Shown here: piece after piece, positions 8,498 to 14,485 of the stretch
Layout of the letters: every line of letters starts with the position of its first letter
Numbering within the stretch: position 1 is the stretch's first letter
The notes under the pieces: generated by a model
The model's input: only the letters and a program-made list of their open reading frames with translations
Told to the model about the DNA's origin: nothing
The model's database searches: none
Origin: CAYUNA01 sp047629355
GTDB lineage: Bacteria > Bacteroidota > Bacteroidia > Chitinophagales > Saprospiraceae
DNA length: 14,485 nucleotides
NCBI GenBank assembly: GCA_047629355.1
Contig: JBLHWU010000168.1
Coordinates: 1-14,485 of the forward strand
Direction of reading: 5' to 3'
Made by a program: the position numbers and the translations under genes

Positions 8498-8808
8498 AGT
8501 AGGCAAATAATAAGGCTAGTGCTTTGCTTCATAAATAGTTGACAGTTACTTTGAAATATCAGAAGGGAGAAAATTGTAAATTTTCGACCTCTAATAAAAA
8601 ATAGTGCGCGTTGCCTGCGGCAACGCGGGTAAGGTTTTGAGGGATAAAACAGGTTTTGCAAAACTCTTTTATCCCTCAAACTCCCTTTTTTAAAACATCA
8701 GTATAATTGTCAGTTATTTATAAAGCGAAGCACTACCCATTTTGACAGGACTATTTTCCGTTTAAAAAATATCCTCGGTAAAATTGAGTAGGTTATTATT
8801 TGCCTACT
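8498..8808. mobile_element. MITE-like nested palindrome between fdhD and htpG
   Basis: A perfect 16-bp terminal inverted repeat AGTAGGCAAATAATAA (8498-8513 with 8793-8808) encloses a second 27-nt inverted repeat (8517-8543 with 8709-8735). The inner repeat has 23 matches, and three of its four differences are G/U-compatible. The inner arms enclose two-hairpin element copy 3, and a further hairpin (8747-8775) lies in the right flank. The result is a three-way-junction fold with no coding capacity. No clear target-site duplication is visible, although a perfect palindrome TTCCTTAAGGAA touches the left end (8487-8498). Calling it mobile is inference. Confidence 0.5.
8569..8680. repeat. Dispersed two-hairpin intergenic element, copy 3
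   Basis: It has the same order as copy 1: GAAAATT-GTA-AATTTTC (8569-8585), then GTGCGC and a 9-bp stem around GCC-TGC-GGC (8607-8627), then a long stem (8636-8680) with loop TGC and tail TCAAACTCCCTT. The outer stem pairs of hairpin 1 are GTT/AAC here, CTC/GAG in copy 1 and CGC/GCG in copy 2, so pairing is conserved rather than sequence. It sits at the apex of the larger palindrome 8498-8808. Confidence 0.75.
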
Positions 8809-8817
8809 CCCTAATGT

Positions 8818-8853
8818 AAAAAAGGGCTTCATCTTGCGACAAAGCCCTTTTTT
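8818..8853. terminator. Bidirectional terminator between convergent fdhD and htpG
   Basis: A perfect 12-bp stem (8818-8829 with 8842-8853) contains AAGGGCTT and AAGCCCTT, with A residues on the left and T residues on the right. It can therefore terminate both the plus-strand fdhD transcript and the minus-strand htpG transcript. Confidence 0.85.
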
Positions 8854-8872
8854 ATAAAAACGAATAGCGAAT

Positions 8873-8922
8873 GTCAGATTCCTCCACTTCGGTCAGAATG
8901 ACAAAAGAATGGTCGGAATGAC
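8873..8922 (-). repeat. Right arm of the inverted repeat flanking fdhD
   Basis: Read on the minus strand, it contains GTCATTCCGACC, a short T-rich spacer, GTCATTCTGACC and GAAGTGGAGGAATCTGAC. This matches 7489-7540 with one substitution in the motif and spacer differences. It ends 11 nt beyond the htpG stop codon. Confidence 0.8.
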
Positions 8923-8933
8923 TAAAGCTATAA

Positions 8934-10811
8934 TTAATCCACTAAATGCTCCAAACTTCTGTTAATGAAGTTCGACAATTCCGCACCTTTCAACATGCCT
9001 TGGTTCAGCAATGCCAAGTTGAATAAGTAGCTTACAAATTCCGTTTTCTTATCTTCCTTTCGCATTTTCAACAATTTTTCCGCAATCAATGGGCTATTCG
9101 TATTCACCACCACATTATACGATTCTGGCATTTTACCGAAACCTTGGTTGCCACTCATTGCCTGCATTTCCATCATTCGACGCATAAATTCAGGCTTGGT
9201 AATCAACACTGGATGCTCATTTGGAGACAAAGCTTTCAATTGAATCTGCGCCATCGCTGCTTTCGCTTTAACCGTGCTTTCAAACAATTCTTTCACTTTC
9301 GTTTCTTCCTTCTCATTCAATACCGACTCTAATTTCTCGTCTTTTTGAATGATGTTGTCCATTGTTTCCGAATCGACACGCACGAAAGTAACCCCAATTT
9401 TTTGCTCCAAATGTTGGATAAAGTGGTGGTCAATCATTGGATTGTCAAATACCAAAACATCGTAACCTTTTTCTTTAGCTGCGCGGATGTAAGTATCGTG
9501 TTCATCTGGATTGTTGGTATACAATAGCACGACTTTGCCGTGTTTGTCTGTCTGTACAGCCGCTATTTTTTCCTTATAATCACCGATGACTGAAAACTCA
9601 TCTTCGGTATTTTTCAACAAAGCAAATTTGATTGCTTTGTCATAAAATTTTTCTTCCGAAATCATTCCGTACTTGACAAAAACACCCAAGTCCTTCCATT
9701 TAGCTTCAAAATCTTTACGGTCTTTTTTGAAAAGGTCGTTCAATTTCTCCGCAACTTTCTTCGTAATATAGCCAGTGATTTTCCGCACATTGCTATCACT
9801 TTGCAAATAACTCCGCGATACGTTCAATGGAATATCTGGCGAGTCAATCACCCCGTGCATCAAAGTTAAAAATTCAGGTACAATCTCCTTCACATCATCC
9901 GTTACATAGACTTGATTGGAATAAAGTTGAATTTTATTTTTTTGTACTTCCAAAGAATTATTCAATTTTGGAAAGTACATGATACCCGTCAAATTAAATG
10001 GAAAATCAATATTCAAGTGAATCCAAAATTCCGCTGGCGGACTCATTGGATACATTTCTTGATAAAATGCTTGATAATCTTCATCGGTCAAATCGGCAGG
10101 CTTTTGCTTCCATGCTGGATTTGAATTATTGACGATATTGTCAACTTCCGTCTCGATTTTTTTCTCGTCTTCACCCTCACCTTCCCAGGTCGTTTCTGTT
10201 TTTGTACCAAATTTAATCGGAATGGGTAAGAATTGGCAATACTTATTGAGTAATCCTTCAATCCGATTTTTATCCAGAAATTCCTTGCTATCGTCGCTAA
10301 TGTGCAGCACCATGTCCGTTCCACGCGAAGTTTTTTCATTGTTATCCAAAGAATACTCCGGATTTCCCTCACAACTCCATGTCACACCAGTTCCTTCGTC
10401 TTTCCACGATTTTGTGACAGCCTCAACCTTATCTGCCACCATAAAAGCAGAGTAAAAACCAAGACCAAAATGACCGATAATGGCATTCTCATCCTTATAT
10501 TTATCCAAAAACTCTTGAGCAGAAGAGAAGGCAACTTGGTTCAAGTACTTCATTACTTCTTCTTCCGTCATCCCAATTCCTTTATCAGAAATGGTCAATG
10601 TTTTTGCTTCTTCGTCCAGAATGATTTCGATGGTCAAATCTCCTAAATCACCTTTAAATTCCCCTTTTGACGCCAATGTTTTCAATTTGGAAGTCGCATC
10701 AGTGGCGTTAGAAATAAGCTCTCTCAAAAAAATTTCCTGGTCGGAATACAAAAACTGTTTAATAATCGGAAAGATGTTTTCCGTTTGTACAGATATATTT
10801 CCTGTTTGCAT
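8934..10811 (-). CDS. htpG: HtpG, bacterial Hsp90 chaperone
   Basis: This is an ATP-dependent cytosolic chaperone dimer that remodels client proteins with the DnaK system. The 625 residues match the usual bacterial length. The GHKL ATPase domain is clear: LRELISNATDA with catalytic Glu31 and Asn35, DKGIGM at 76-81 (nucleotide-binding Asp76), and the lid/glycine loop GHFGLGFYSAF at 113-123. The middle domain contains DIPLNVSRSYLQSD, whose Arg corresponds to the ATP-contacting arginine. The C-terminal dimerisation part ends in LEHLVD without the eukaryotic MEEVD. The start is ATG at 10811; the next in-frame Met would remove the N-terminal strand needed for the ATPase dimer. It is a single gene convergent with fdhD. 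No CIRCE-like operator is visible upstream. Confidence 0.97.
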   Translation of the reverse strand: MQTGNISVQTENIFPIIKQFLYSDQEIFLRELISNATDATSKLKTLASKGEFKGDLGDLTIEIILDEEAKTLTISDKGIGMTEEEVMKYLNQVAFSSAQEFLDKYKDENAIIGHFGLGFYSAFMVADKVEAVTKSWKDEGTGVTWSCEGNPEYSLDNNEKTSRGTDMVLHISDDSKEFLDKNRIEGLLNKYCQFLPIPIKFGTKTETTWEGEGEDEKKIETEVDNIVNNSNPAWKQKPADLTDEDYQAFYQEMYPMSPPAEFWIHLNIDFPFNLTGIMYFPKLNNSLEVQKNKIQLYSNQVYVTDDVKEIVPEFLTLMHGVIDSPDIPLNVSRSYLQSDSNVRKITGYITKKVAEKLNDLFKKDRKDFEAKWKDLGVFVKYGMISEEKFYDKAIKFALLKNTEDEFSVIGDYKEKIAAVQTDKHGKVVLLYTNNPDEHDTYIRAAKEKGYDVLVFDNPMIDHHFIQHLEQKIGVTFVRVDSETMDNIIQKDEKLESVLNEKEETKVKELFESTVKAKAAMAQIQLKALSPNEHPVLITKPEFMRRMMEMQAMSGNQGFGKMPESYNVVVNTNSPLIAEKLLKMRKEDKKTEFVSYLFNLALLNQGMLKGAELSNFINRSLEHLVD

Positions 10812-11058
10812 ATTCGATGTTTTTAATTTAAAATGTCTATATTAGCATAGTGTCAAAGGATATGCCATACCGCTTTTACTGACAAAATGACGGAAAGCAA
10901 TGCTAATTTCGTCAATTATTCAGACATCAAATAAAAACGTATTTTAATATGCTCGCCTTATCCTTGTCACAAATTTTTTATTTTTTAGACTATCGAAATA
11001 CAACAATACGCTATCATTGCATCAGAAAGCAATCTTGCACCATATAAATAGGATAAAT

Positions 11059-11316
11059 ATGAGAGCGATAAAAGACATTGTTGGCAAACAAGTAAAAGAC
11101 CTAATTACTAAATTCTTTTATAAGAACAATCATCTGTGTTTTCAAATTTTGTTGCACACTAGGATGAACGAGACAATTGCTTATGGAGTGTATGTAAATT
11201 ATTCGGAGTACAAAAAGGATTTCGATAATTTACAAAATGCACGTTCTAATAACTTGAAAATTACTATTCAAAATAAAAACAAAGAAAAAGAGATTCGAAC
11301 TGCAAAAGTGGCATGA
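11059..11316 (+). CDS. Doubtful small ORF, 85 aa, hypothetical
   Basis: An ATG-started frame of 85 codons (a TTG at 11017 would extend it by 14). It begins MRAIKDIVGKQVKDLITKFF, is rich in Lys and Asn, and ends in a highly basic tail. I recognise no family, signal peptide or membrane segment. It lies alone after the divergent htpG gene. A short palindrome with nine T residues (11348-11367) follows and could be its terminator, which gives slight support. It could equally be chance in AT-rich DNA, or a decayed remnant. Confidence 0.3.
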   Translation: MRAIKDIVGKQVKDLITKFFYKNNHLCFQILLHTRMNETIAYGVYVNYSEYKKDFDNLQNARSNNLKITIQNKNKEKEIRTAKVA

Positions 11317-11347
11317 TTCTCGCTTCCGAAATGAAGGTCAACCGAAT

Positions 11348-11367
11348 AAAAAGTCGACTTTTTTTTT
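11348..11367 (+). terminator. Weak terminator-like palindrome
   Basis: AAAAAGTCGACTTTTT (11348-11363) folds into a 6-bp stem with loop TCGA and runs into nine consecutive T residues. The stem is weak, with a single G-C pair. Confidence 0.35.
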
Positions 11368-11519
11368 ATTACTAGTTAGAACGAAAAGATAATTTTTTAA
11401 AATAATCATGCATTTGTATTCTGATTATATGATTATTTACGCAAAATTTATTTGAACCCATCATTTTGCCTCTCCCAACAACCAAGCGAATTTTATTAGC
11501 AACAGTAATTTATTGTAGC

Positions 11520-11527
11520 TAAGTTTG
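11520..11527 (+). promoter_or_regulatory. Putative -7 box TAAGTTTG of the first structured RNA
   Basis: It matches TAnnTTTG exactly and lies 11 nt before the CCGTAA that opens all three RNA copies (CCGATAA in copy 2). The -33 region shows only a weak TTAG. No equivalent box is seen before copies 2 and 3. Confidence 0.45.
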
Positions 11528-11532
11528 TATTA

Positions 11533-11700
11533 CAAAAACCGTAAAAAAATAAAAAAGACTCCTTTATTTTAAGTCTTTTATGTTGCACTGTCTATGGCAG
11601 TTTGCGGGACCTCAAAGAGGTTCAGAGGCAGAAGTGCCTTTGGATAGTGAGTGAGACCAGTTCATTTTTAGGGGGTAGAGCTGGTTTTATACTCATTTTT
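11533..11700 (+). ncRNA. Structured small RNA, copy 1 of 3
   Basis: About 168 nt from the expected start after TAAGTTTG to the T-run. Hairpins in order: AAAAGACT with AGTCTTTT (11553-11579); ACTGTC with GGCAGT (11587-11601); a 7-bp stem around CCTC-AAA-GAGG (11607-11623); AGAGGCA-GAAG-TGCCTTT (11624-11641). The terminator hairpin is TGAGTGAGACCAG (11648-11660) with CTGGTTTTATACTCA (11681-11695), followed by five T. No ORF is present. Compared with copies 2 and 3, two C-to-T changes in the right terminator arm turn G-C pairs into G-U pairs, as expected of an RNA. I cannot place it in a known class. Confidence 0.75.
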
Positions 11701-12053
11701 ATTTCGGTGTATTTCTGAATAGCATGTACTGATAGATTAGTAGAAGCACCAATTAAATAAAATTTGACATAATAACATTAGTTCGTTAGCAGTTTTAGGA
11801 TATTAACTTAAGCATTAAAACTTATTTTTATACCAAACTAACACAAATTATACAAGGTTTTAATACGATGTTTTTTTTTACGATTTCGAAAAAAGTGGCA
11901 CGGGATTTGTCATTAATATTGCATCTGAATGATACAAAATTAACGATAATTTCCTCCTTTAAAATTGTCGATATTTGGTTTGCTTTCGCTGCCTGCAAAA
12001 TTACAACCTATTCCCAACTCGTCTTTTTTCGAGTGTAAAAAAAATCATTTTAA
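11701..12053. other. Spacer between RNA copies 1 and 2
   Basis: AT-rich, with no ORF. Two exact TAATTTTG boxes lie on the minus strand (11935-11942 and 11996-12003), but no gene follows them on that strand. A small hairpin ACTCG/CGAGT (12017-12034) precedes RNA copy 2. Confidence 0.4.
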
Positions 12054-12208
12054 TACCGATAAGAAATAGCAAATACTGTAATTAGTATTTGAAGGTCAGC
12101 AATTTATAATGTTGTCCATCTAAAGAAGTCTTAGGATAGCAATATCTTAAGATAGTGAGTGAGACCAGTTCATCTGGGGGGTAGAGCTGGTCTTACACTC
12201 ATTTTTTT
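12054..12208 (+). ncRNA. Structured small RNA, copy 2 of 3
   Basis: The start is set by alignment at ACCGATAAGAAATAGC and the end by the T-run. Hairpins: CAAATACT with AGTATTTG (12070-12091); an imperfect stem at 12094-12117; TCTTAGGATA-GCAA-TATCTTAAGA (12129-12152), a 10-bp stem with one G-U pair and a GNRA loop. The terminator is TGAGTGAGACCAG (12156-12168) with CTGGTCTTACACTCA (12187-12201) and seven T, with a 2-nt TA bulge in the right arm. The loop is TTCATCTGGGGGGTAGAG. CTAAAGAAG and ATAGCAATATCTT are shared with copy 3. No promoter box is evident, so it may be read from upstream. Confidence 0.78.
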
Positions 12209-12236
12209 AGAAAAATTCATCCTCCAAATTCAATAA

Positions 12237-12392
12237 AAAACCGTAAAGAAATAGCGAAAACTGGATGCAGTTTTCGAAAGTCAATTTTTAATACAATTGG
12301 CTGTCTAAAGAAGTTGATAGATAGCAATATCTTGATACAAGTGAGTGAGACCAGTTCGTCTGGGGGGTAGAGCTGGTCTTACACTCATTTTT
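12237..12392 (+). ncRNA. Structured small RNA, copy 3 of 3
   Basis: It begins AAAACCGTAAAGAAATAGC, 28 nt after the T-run of copy 2. Hairpins: CGAAAACTG-GATG-CAGTTTTCG (12255-12276), a perfect 9-bp stem at the place where copy 2 has a different perfect stem; GTCAATT with AATTGGC (12280-12301); AGATA-GCAA-TATCT (12319-12332), keeping the GNRA loop. The terminator is TGAGTGAGACCAG (12342-12354) with CTGGTCTTACACTCA (12373-12387), followed by five T. The loop TTCGTCTGGGGGGTAGAG differs from copy 2 at one base. Confidence 0.78.
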
Positions 12393-12404
12393 CCTTAAAA
12401 ATCA

Positions 12405-12440
12405 AAAAAGGGCAAGTACATTGATGTACTTGCCCTTTTT
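12405..12440. terminator. Strong bidirectional terminator
   Basis: A perfect 16-bp stem (12405-12420 with 12425-12440) around loop TTGA contains GGGCAAGTACA and TGTACTTGCCC, with A and T tracts at the outer ends. It separates the plus-strand RNA cluster from the minus-strand gene ending at 12537. Confidence 0.88.
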
Positions 12441-12453
12441 ACGTTTTAAGTCT

Positions 12454-12498
12454 CCCTAATTTCATTAGGGGTTACTGCTATTCAATCACTCCGTGATT
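12454..12498. other. Two short hairpins downstream of the broken surface-protein gene
   Basis: CCCTAAT-TTC-ATTAGGG (12454-12470) and AATCAC-TCC-GTGATT (12484-12498) are perfect small stems in the 3' flank of the minus-strand gene. Their role is unknown. Confidence 0.4.
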
Positions 12499-12536
12499 TT
12501 ATAAAGTGCAAAGATTGCCAAAGCACCAAAATAGTT

Positions 12537-13124
12537 TTATTTTAGAACAATGACACTTCCTGCAAAGACAGATTTTGTCTCATCAATAAACTCTATTTCC
12601 GCTTCCCAAATAAATACGCCGTCATATCGTTGTTGACCACGCCAGCCACCGTCCCAGCCGTTCGTAGCCTCATTGAGCATTGCTTTGTCTGTAGCATAAA
12701 TTAAACTTCCCCAGCGGTCAAAAAAATTCAAATAATGAAGCACCCCAAAATCTGGTGTTTGTAAATAAAAAAAATCATTGATACCATCCCCGTTTGGAGA
12801 AAAAACGTTGGGGGCATAAATGCGGCGATTTTTCTCAATTTCAATAAAAATAGTCAGCGAATCTGTGCAAAATTCATTCGCAACCAATACACCATATTGC
12901 GTATCGAAAACAGGTTGGGCAATCGTCATCGGACAAGCCGTGCAAGAAAGTGAATTTTCCAAATCTGTCCATTGAATCAATAAATTACCATCTTCATTCT
13001 GAATAAACAGTTCCAACTCAATGGATTCACTTTGAAAAATTAAATATGCTGCTTCCGGAATATTAACTTCAATCGCAGGCGCTACTAAAATTTCATAAAA
13101 AATATACGTCGGCTCGCAACCATT
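12537..13124 (-). CDS. C-terminal fragment with gliding-motility/T9SS type B sorting domain
   Basis: This is the 195-codon open frame after the frameshift; it has no ATG near its head (a TTG at 13016 is the only candidate internal start), so it is not an independent gene. The last 90 or so residues are a clear CHU_C/gliding-motility-associated C-terminal domain: YAPNVFSPNGDGINDFF, then FFDRWGSLIY, NGWDGGWRGQ, DGVFIWEAEIEF and a final GSVIVLK. In the known system this domain directs the passenger through the T9SS, commonly with attachment at the surface. The preceding part continues an Ig-like module with SLSCTACP. The upstream passenger is at 13123-14319 in another frame. Confidence 0.8.
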   Translation of the reverse strand, partial: NGCEPTYIFYEILVAPAIEVNIPEAAYLIFQSESIELELFIQNEDGNLLIQWTDLENSLSCTACPMTIAQPVFDTQYGVLVANEFCTDSLTIFIEIEKNRRIYAPNVFSPNGDGINDFFYLQTPDFGVLHYLNFFDRWGSLIYATDKAMLNEATNGWDGGWRGQQRYDGVFIWEAEIEFIDETKSVFAGSVIVLK

Positions 13125-14319
13125 AAATAATGGTAAGGTTATAATTTCCTGATGCTGTAATTAAATATTGTGGGTCTGTACTTCCATCAAACCATAAAAA
13201 ATCAACGCCGAAATTGGTGACATCTAAAATTAATTCTTCCCCTGCGCAAATAAATGCGGTAATAAAAAGAGAATCTGATTCTGTTCCAAAAACTTCCACG
13301 GCGGTACTGTCAACGAGTTGCGTATAAGGATTATCAGAAAAACGAAACATGCCGATGTTAGCGGGCAGGTTGTATAATTTTTCTCGATTCAAATAAATAT
13401 CAGGGCTAACCTCACCAATTTCGACCAAAAAATCTATAGAATCTAAGCCCAACGGCATCGTCATTCCTTCCATACAAATAAGATTGGGTGGTAAACCTGC
13501 TTTTAATGCACCACCAAATGGGTTGGAAAGAACAGCAATCAAACTAAAACCATCCGGCAGCGTATCCAACAATCCAACATTCGCGCGCTCCCCTCCCGAA
13601 TCATTGTCCAAATAAAACCGATAAATGACTTCACTACAAGGCAACGTTTCTGGCGGGTCAATGTACAAACCCAACCCAATCGTAAAAAGGCAGGTGGCAA
13701 CAGTGACTTCGTAGCTCACATGAATGGATTCGCAAGTATTTCCAGCATCAAAATAATAGATGCCAGGGTCAGAAACGGTCAATTGAGCCCCAGTTTCTCC
13801 TGTATTCCATAAGATATTGTTACCAAATTCGCTGGCATCCAAAAACAATTCATCTCCTTCGCACAGCAGATTCGTAGTAAAAAGACTATCCTCTTCCAAA
13901 CGAATCACTTCCACTAAAGTACTGTCTTCAAAAATAATCGACGCAGGGTCATCAGAGACGCTAAAACTGCCTAATGCGGAAGGAATGTTGCTTAGAATCG
14001 TTTGACTATTGTACTCGCCAGCAGAAATATCACCTATTTCTACTAATATCTTCAACTCATGGATCCCCGTTGGTACGGTGACGTTATCCAGTTTTAAAAC
14101 GGCGGGCGCAACCGTCATATCCTGCGTGCCCCCAATTGGGTTACTGATGATATTTAAAAGGGTAAAACCTGTTGGTAATTGCTGTTCAATCGTAACGTTC
14201 GTCAGTGTTTGCCCTGAGCGATTGGCGATAGAATAGGTATATTCAACTTCGCTGCATGGAAAAGTAGAAGCGGGATTTGCTTCGTTTTTTATTTCAACAG
14301 AACAAGGACAAGAAGCCAT
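13123..14319 (-). CDS. Passenger fragment with two DUF11/Ig-like modules, 398 aa
   Basis: The open frame begins at an internal ATG (14319) only because an upstream TAG interrupts the likely signal peptide. It contains two tandem modules of about 195 residues. Each starts with a DUF11-like segment (FPCSEVEYTYSIANRSG in the first, LPCSEVIYRFYLDNDSG in the second). Each continues with a P-x-G-hhxL-x-hhSNPhGG motif and then an Ig-like segment (ILWNTGETGAQLTVSDPG, FLWFDGSTDPQYLITASG). The frame ends at TAA 13125 directly before the sequence that continues in the +1 frame. It is an exported surface passenger by context, with probable adhesion or structural role and no enzymatic motif. Confidence 0.8.
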   Translation of the reverse strand: MASCPCSVEIKNEANPASTFPCSEVEYTYSIANRSGQTLTNVTIEQQLPTGFTLLNIISNPIGGTQDMTVAPAVLKLDNVTVPTGIHELKILVEIGDISAGEYNSQTILSNIPSALGSFSVSDDPASIIFEDSTLVEVIRLEEDSLFTTNLLCEGDELFLDASEFGNNILWNTGETGAQLTVSDPGIYYFDAGNTCESIHVSYEVTVATCLFTIGLGLYIDPPETLPCSEVIYRFYLDNDSGGERANVGLLDTLPDGFSLIAVLSNPFGGALKAGLPPNLICMEGMTMPLGLDSIDFLVEIGEVSPDIYLNREKLYNLPANIGMFRFSDNPYTQLVDSTAVEVFGTESDSLFITAFICAGEELILDVTNFGVDFLWFDGSTDPQYLITASGNYNLTII

Positions 14320-14408
14320 ATCCGCTAAAGTGAAAACAGCACCCGTAGTAAGAAAAGTCTAGGGCAAACGCACCAAAGTAATGTTAGAAAAAAAGAGCAT
14401 CTTGCACA

Positions 14409-14416
14409 CAAAATTA
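14409..14416 (-). promoter_or_regulatory. Putative -7 box TAATTTTG of the broken surface-protein gene
   Basis: It is an exact TAnnTTTG match on the minus strand, 8 nt before the ATG at 14400. This is nearly the same arrangement as at fdhD and supports 14400 as the original start. No clear -33 box is seen. Confidence 0.5.
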
Positions 14417-14485
14417 CAAATTTATGCAAGACCAGATATCATCTATATTTTCTAGCGTTGAAGACCCCCGTGAAACAGGCAGATG

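Larger units (their letters stand above)
12537..14400 (-). pseudogene. Broken T9SS type B surface-protein gene (about 620 codons)
   Basis: Read from ATG at 14400, the frame gives a plausible signal peptide start (MLFFSNITLVRLP), a TAG at 14361-14359, then TFLTTGAVFTLADMASC in the same frame as the long open part. A second break at about 13125 shifts the frame by one base: ...GNYNLTII stops at TAA (13125-13123), while the +1 frame continues NGCEPTYIFYEILVAP without interruption into the sorting domain. The length is consistent with one coding sequence carrying one nonsense and one single-base change. A TAATTTTG box lies 8 nt before the ATG. The intact product would be an exported surface protein. 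Sequencing or assembly error at either site cannot be excluded. Confidence 0.75.

Overview
The window looks like chromosomal DNA of a Bacteroidota bacterium, most likely from the Saprospiria (Saprospiraceae/Lewinellaceae-like). The reasons are: AT-rich intergenic DNA, no Shine-Dalgarno-type sites before the genes, -7 elements of the TAnnTTTG type, one huge cysteine-rich secreted protein ending in a type A T9SS sorting domain, and a second secreted protein ending in the gliding-motility-associated (type B, CHU_C) sorting domain. The species is inferred from style, not from a marker gene.

Layout. Positions 1-1470 hold two small genes on opposite strands: a 94-residue hypothetical protein (minus) and a YiaA/YiaB two-helix membrane protein (plus). 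Each has a copy of a dispersed two-hairpin element beside it. A long AT-rich stretch (1471-2327) ends in a short period-7 array. The 1656-residue T9SS-exported adhesin-like protein follows (2328-7298) and is closed by a strong terminator. fdhD (7555-8409, plus) and htpG (8934-10811, minus) converge. fdhD is bracketed by roughly 50-nt inverted repeats, and the gap between the two genes holds a 311-nt nested palindrome carrying the third two-hairpin element, then a bidirectional terminator. A doubtful 85-codon ORF follows htpG.

Positions 11520-12392 carry no convincing protein gene. They hold three consecutive plus-strand copies of a structured RNA of about 155-170 nt. Each copy has a variable 5' part whose hairpins keep pairing while changing sequence, and an almost invariant 3' terminator hairpin with a G-rich loop. 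This is the most interesting feature of the window: a tandem family of sibling small RNAs that I cannot assign to a known class.

The right end (12537-14400, minus) is one secreted surface-protein gene broken by an in-frame TAG inside its signal peptide and by a frameshift just before its C-terminal sorting domain.

The protein genes do not form a pathway. HtpG is a chaperone and FdhD activates formate dehydrogenase, but no formate dehydrogenase or molybdopterin genes are present. The two large secreted proteins would depend on T9SS genes located elsewhere.
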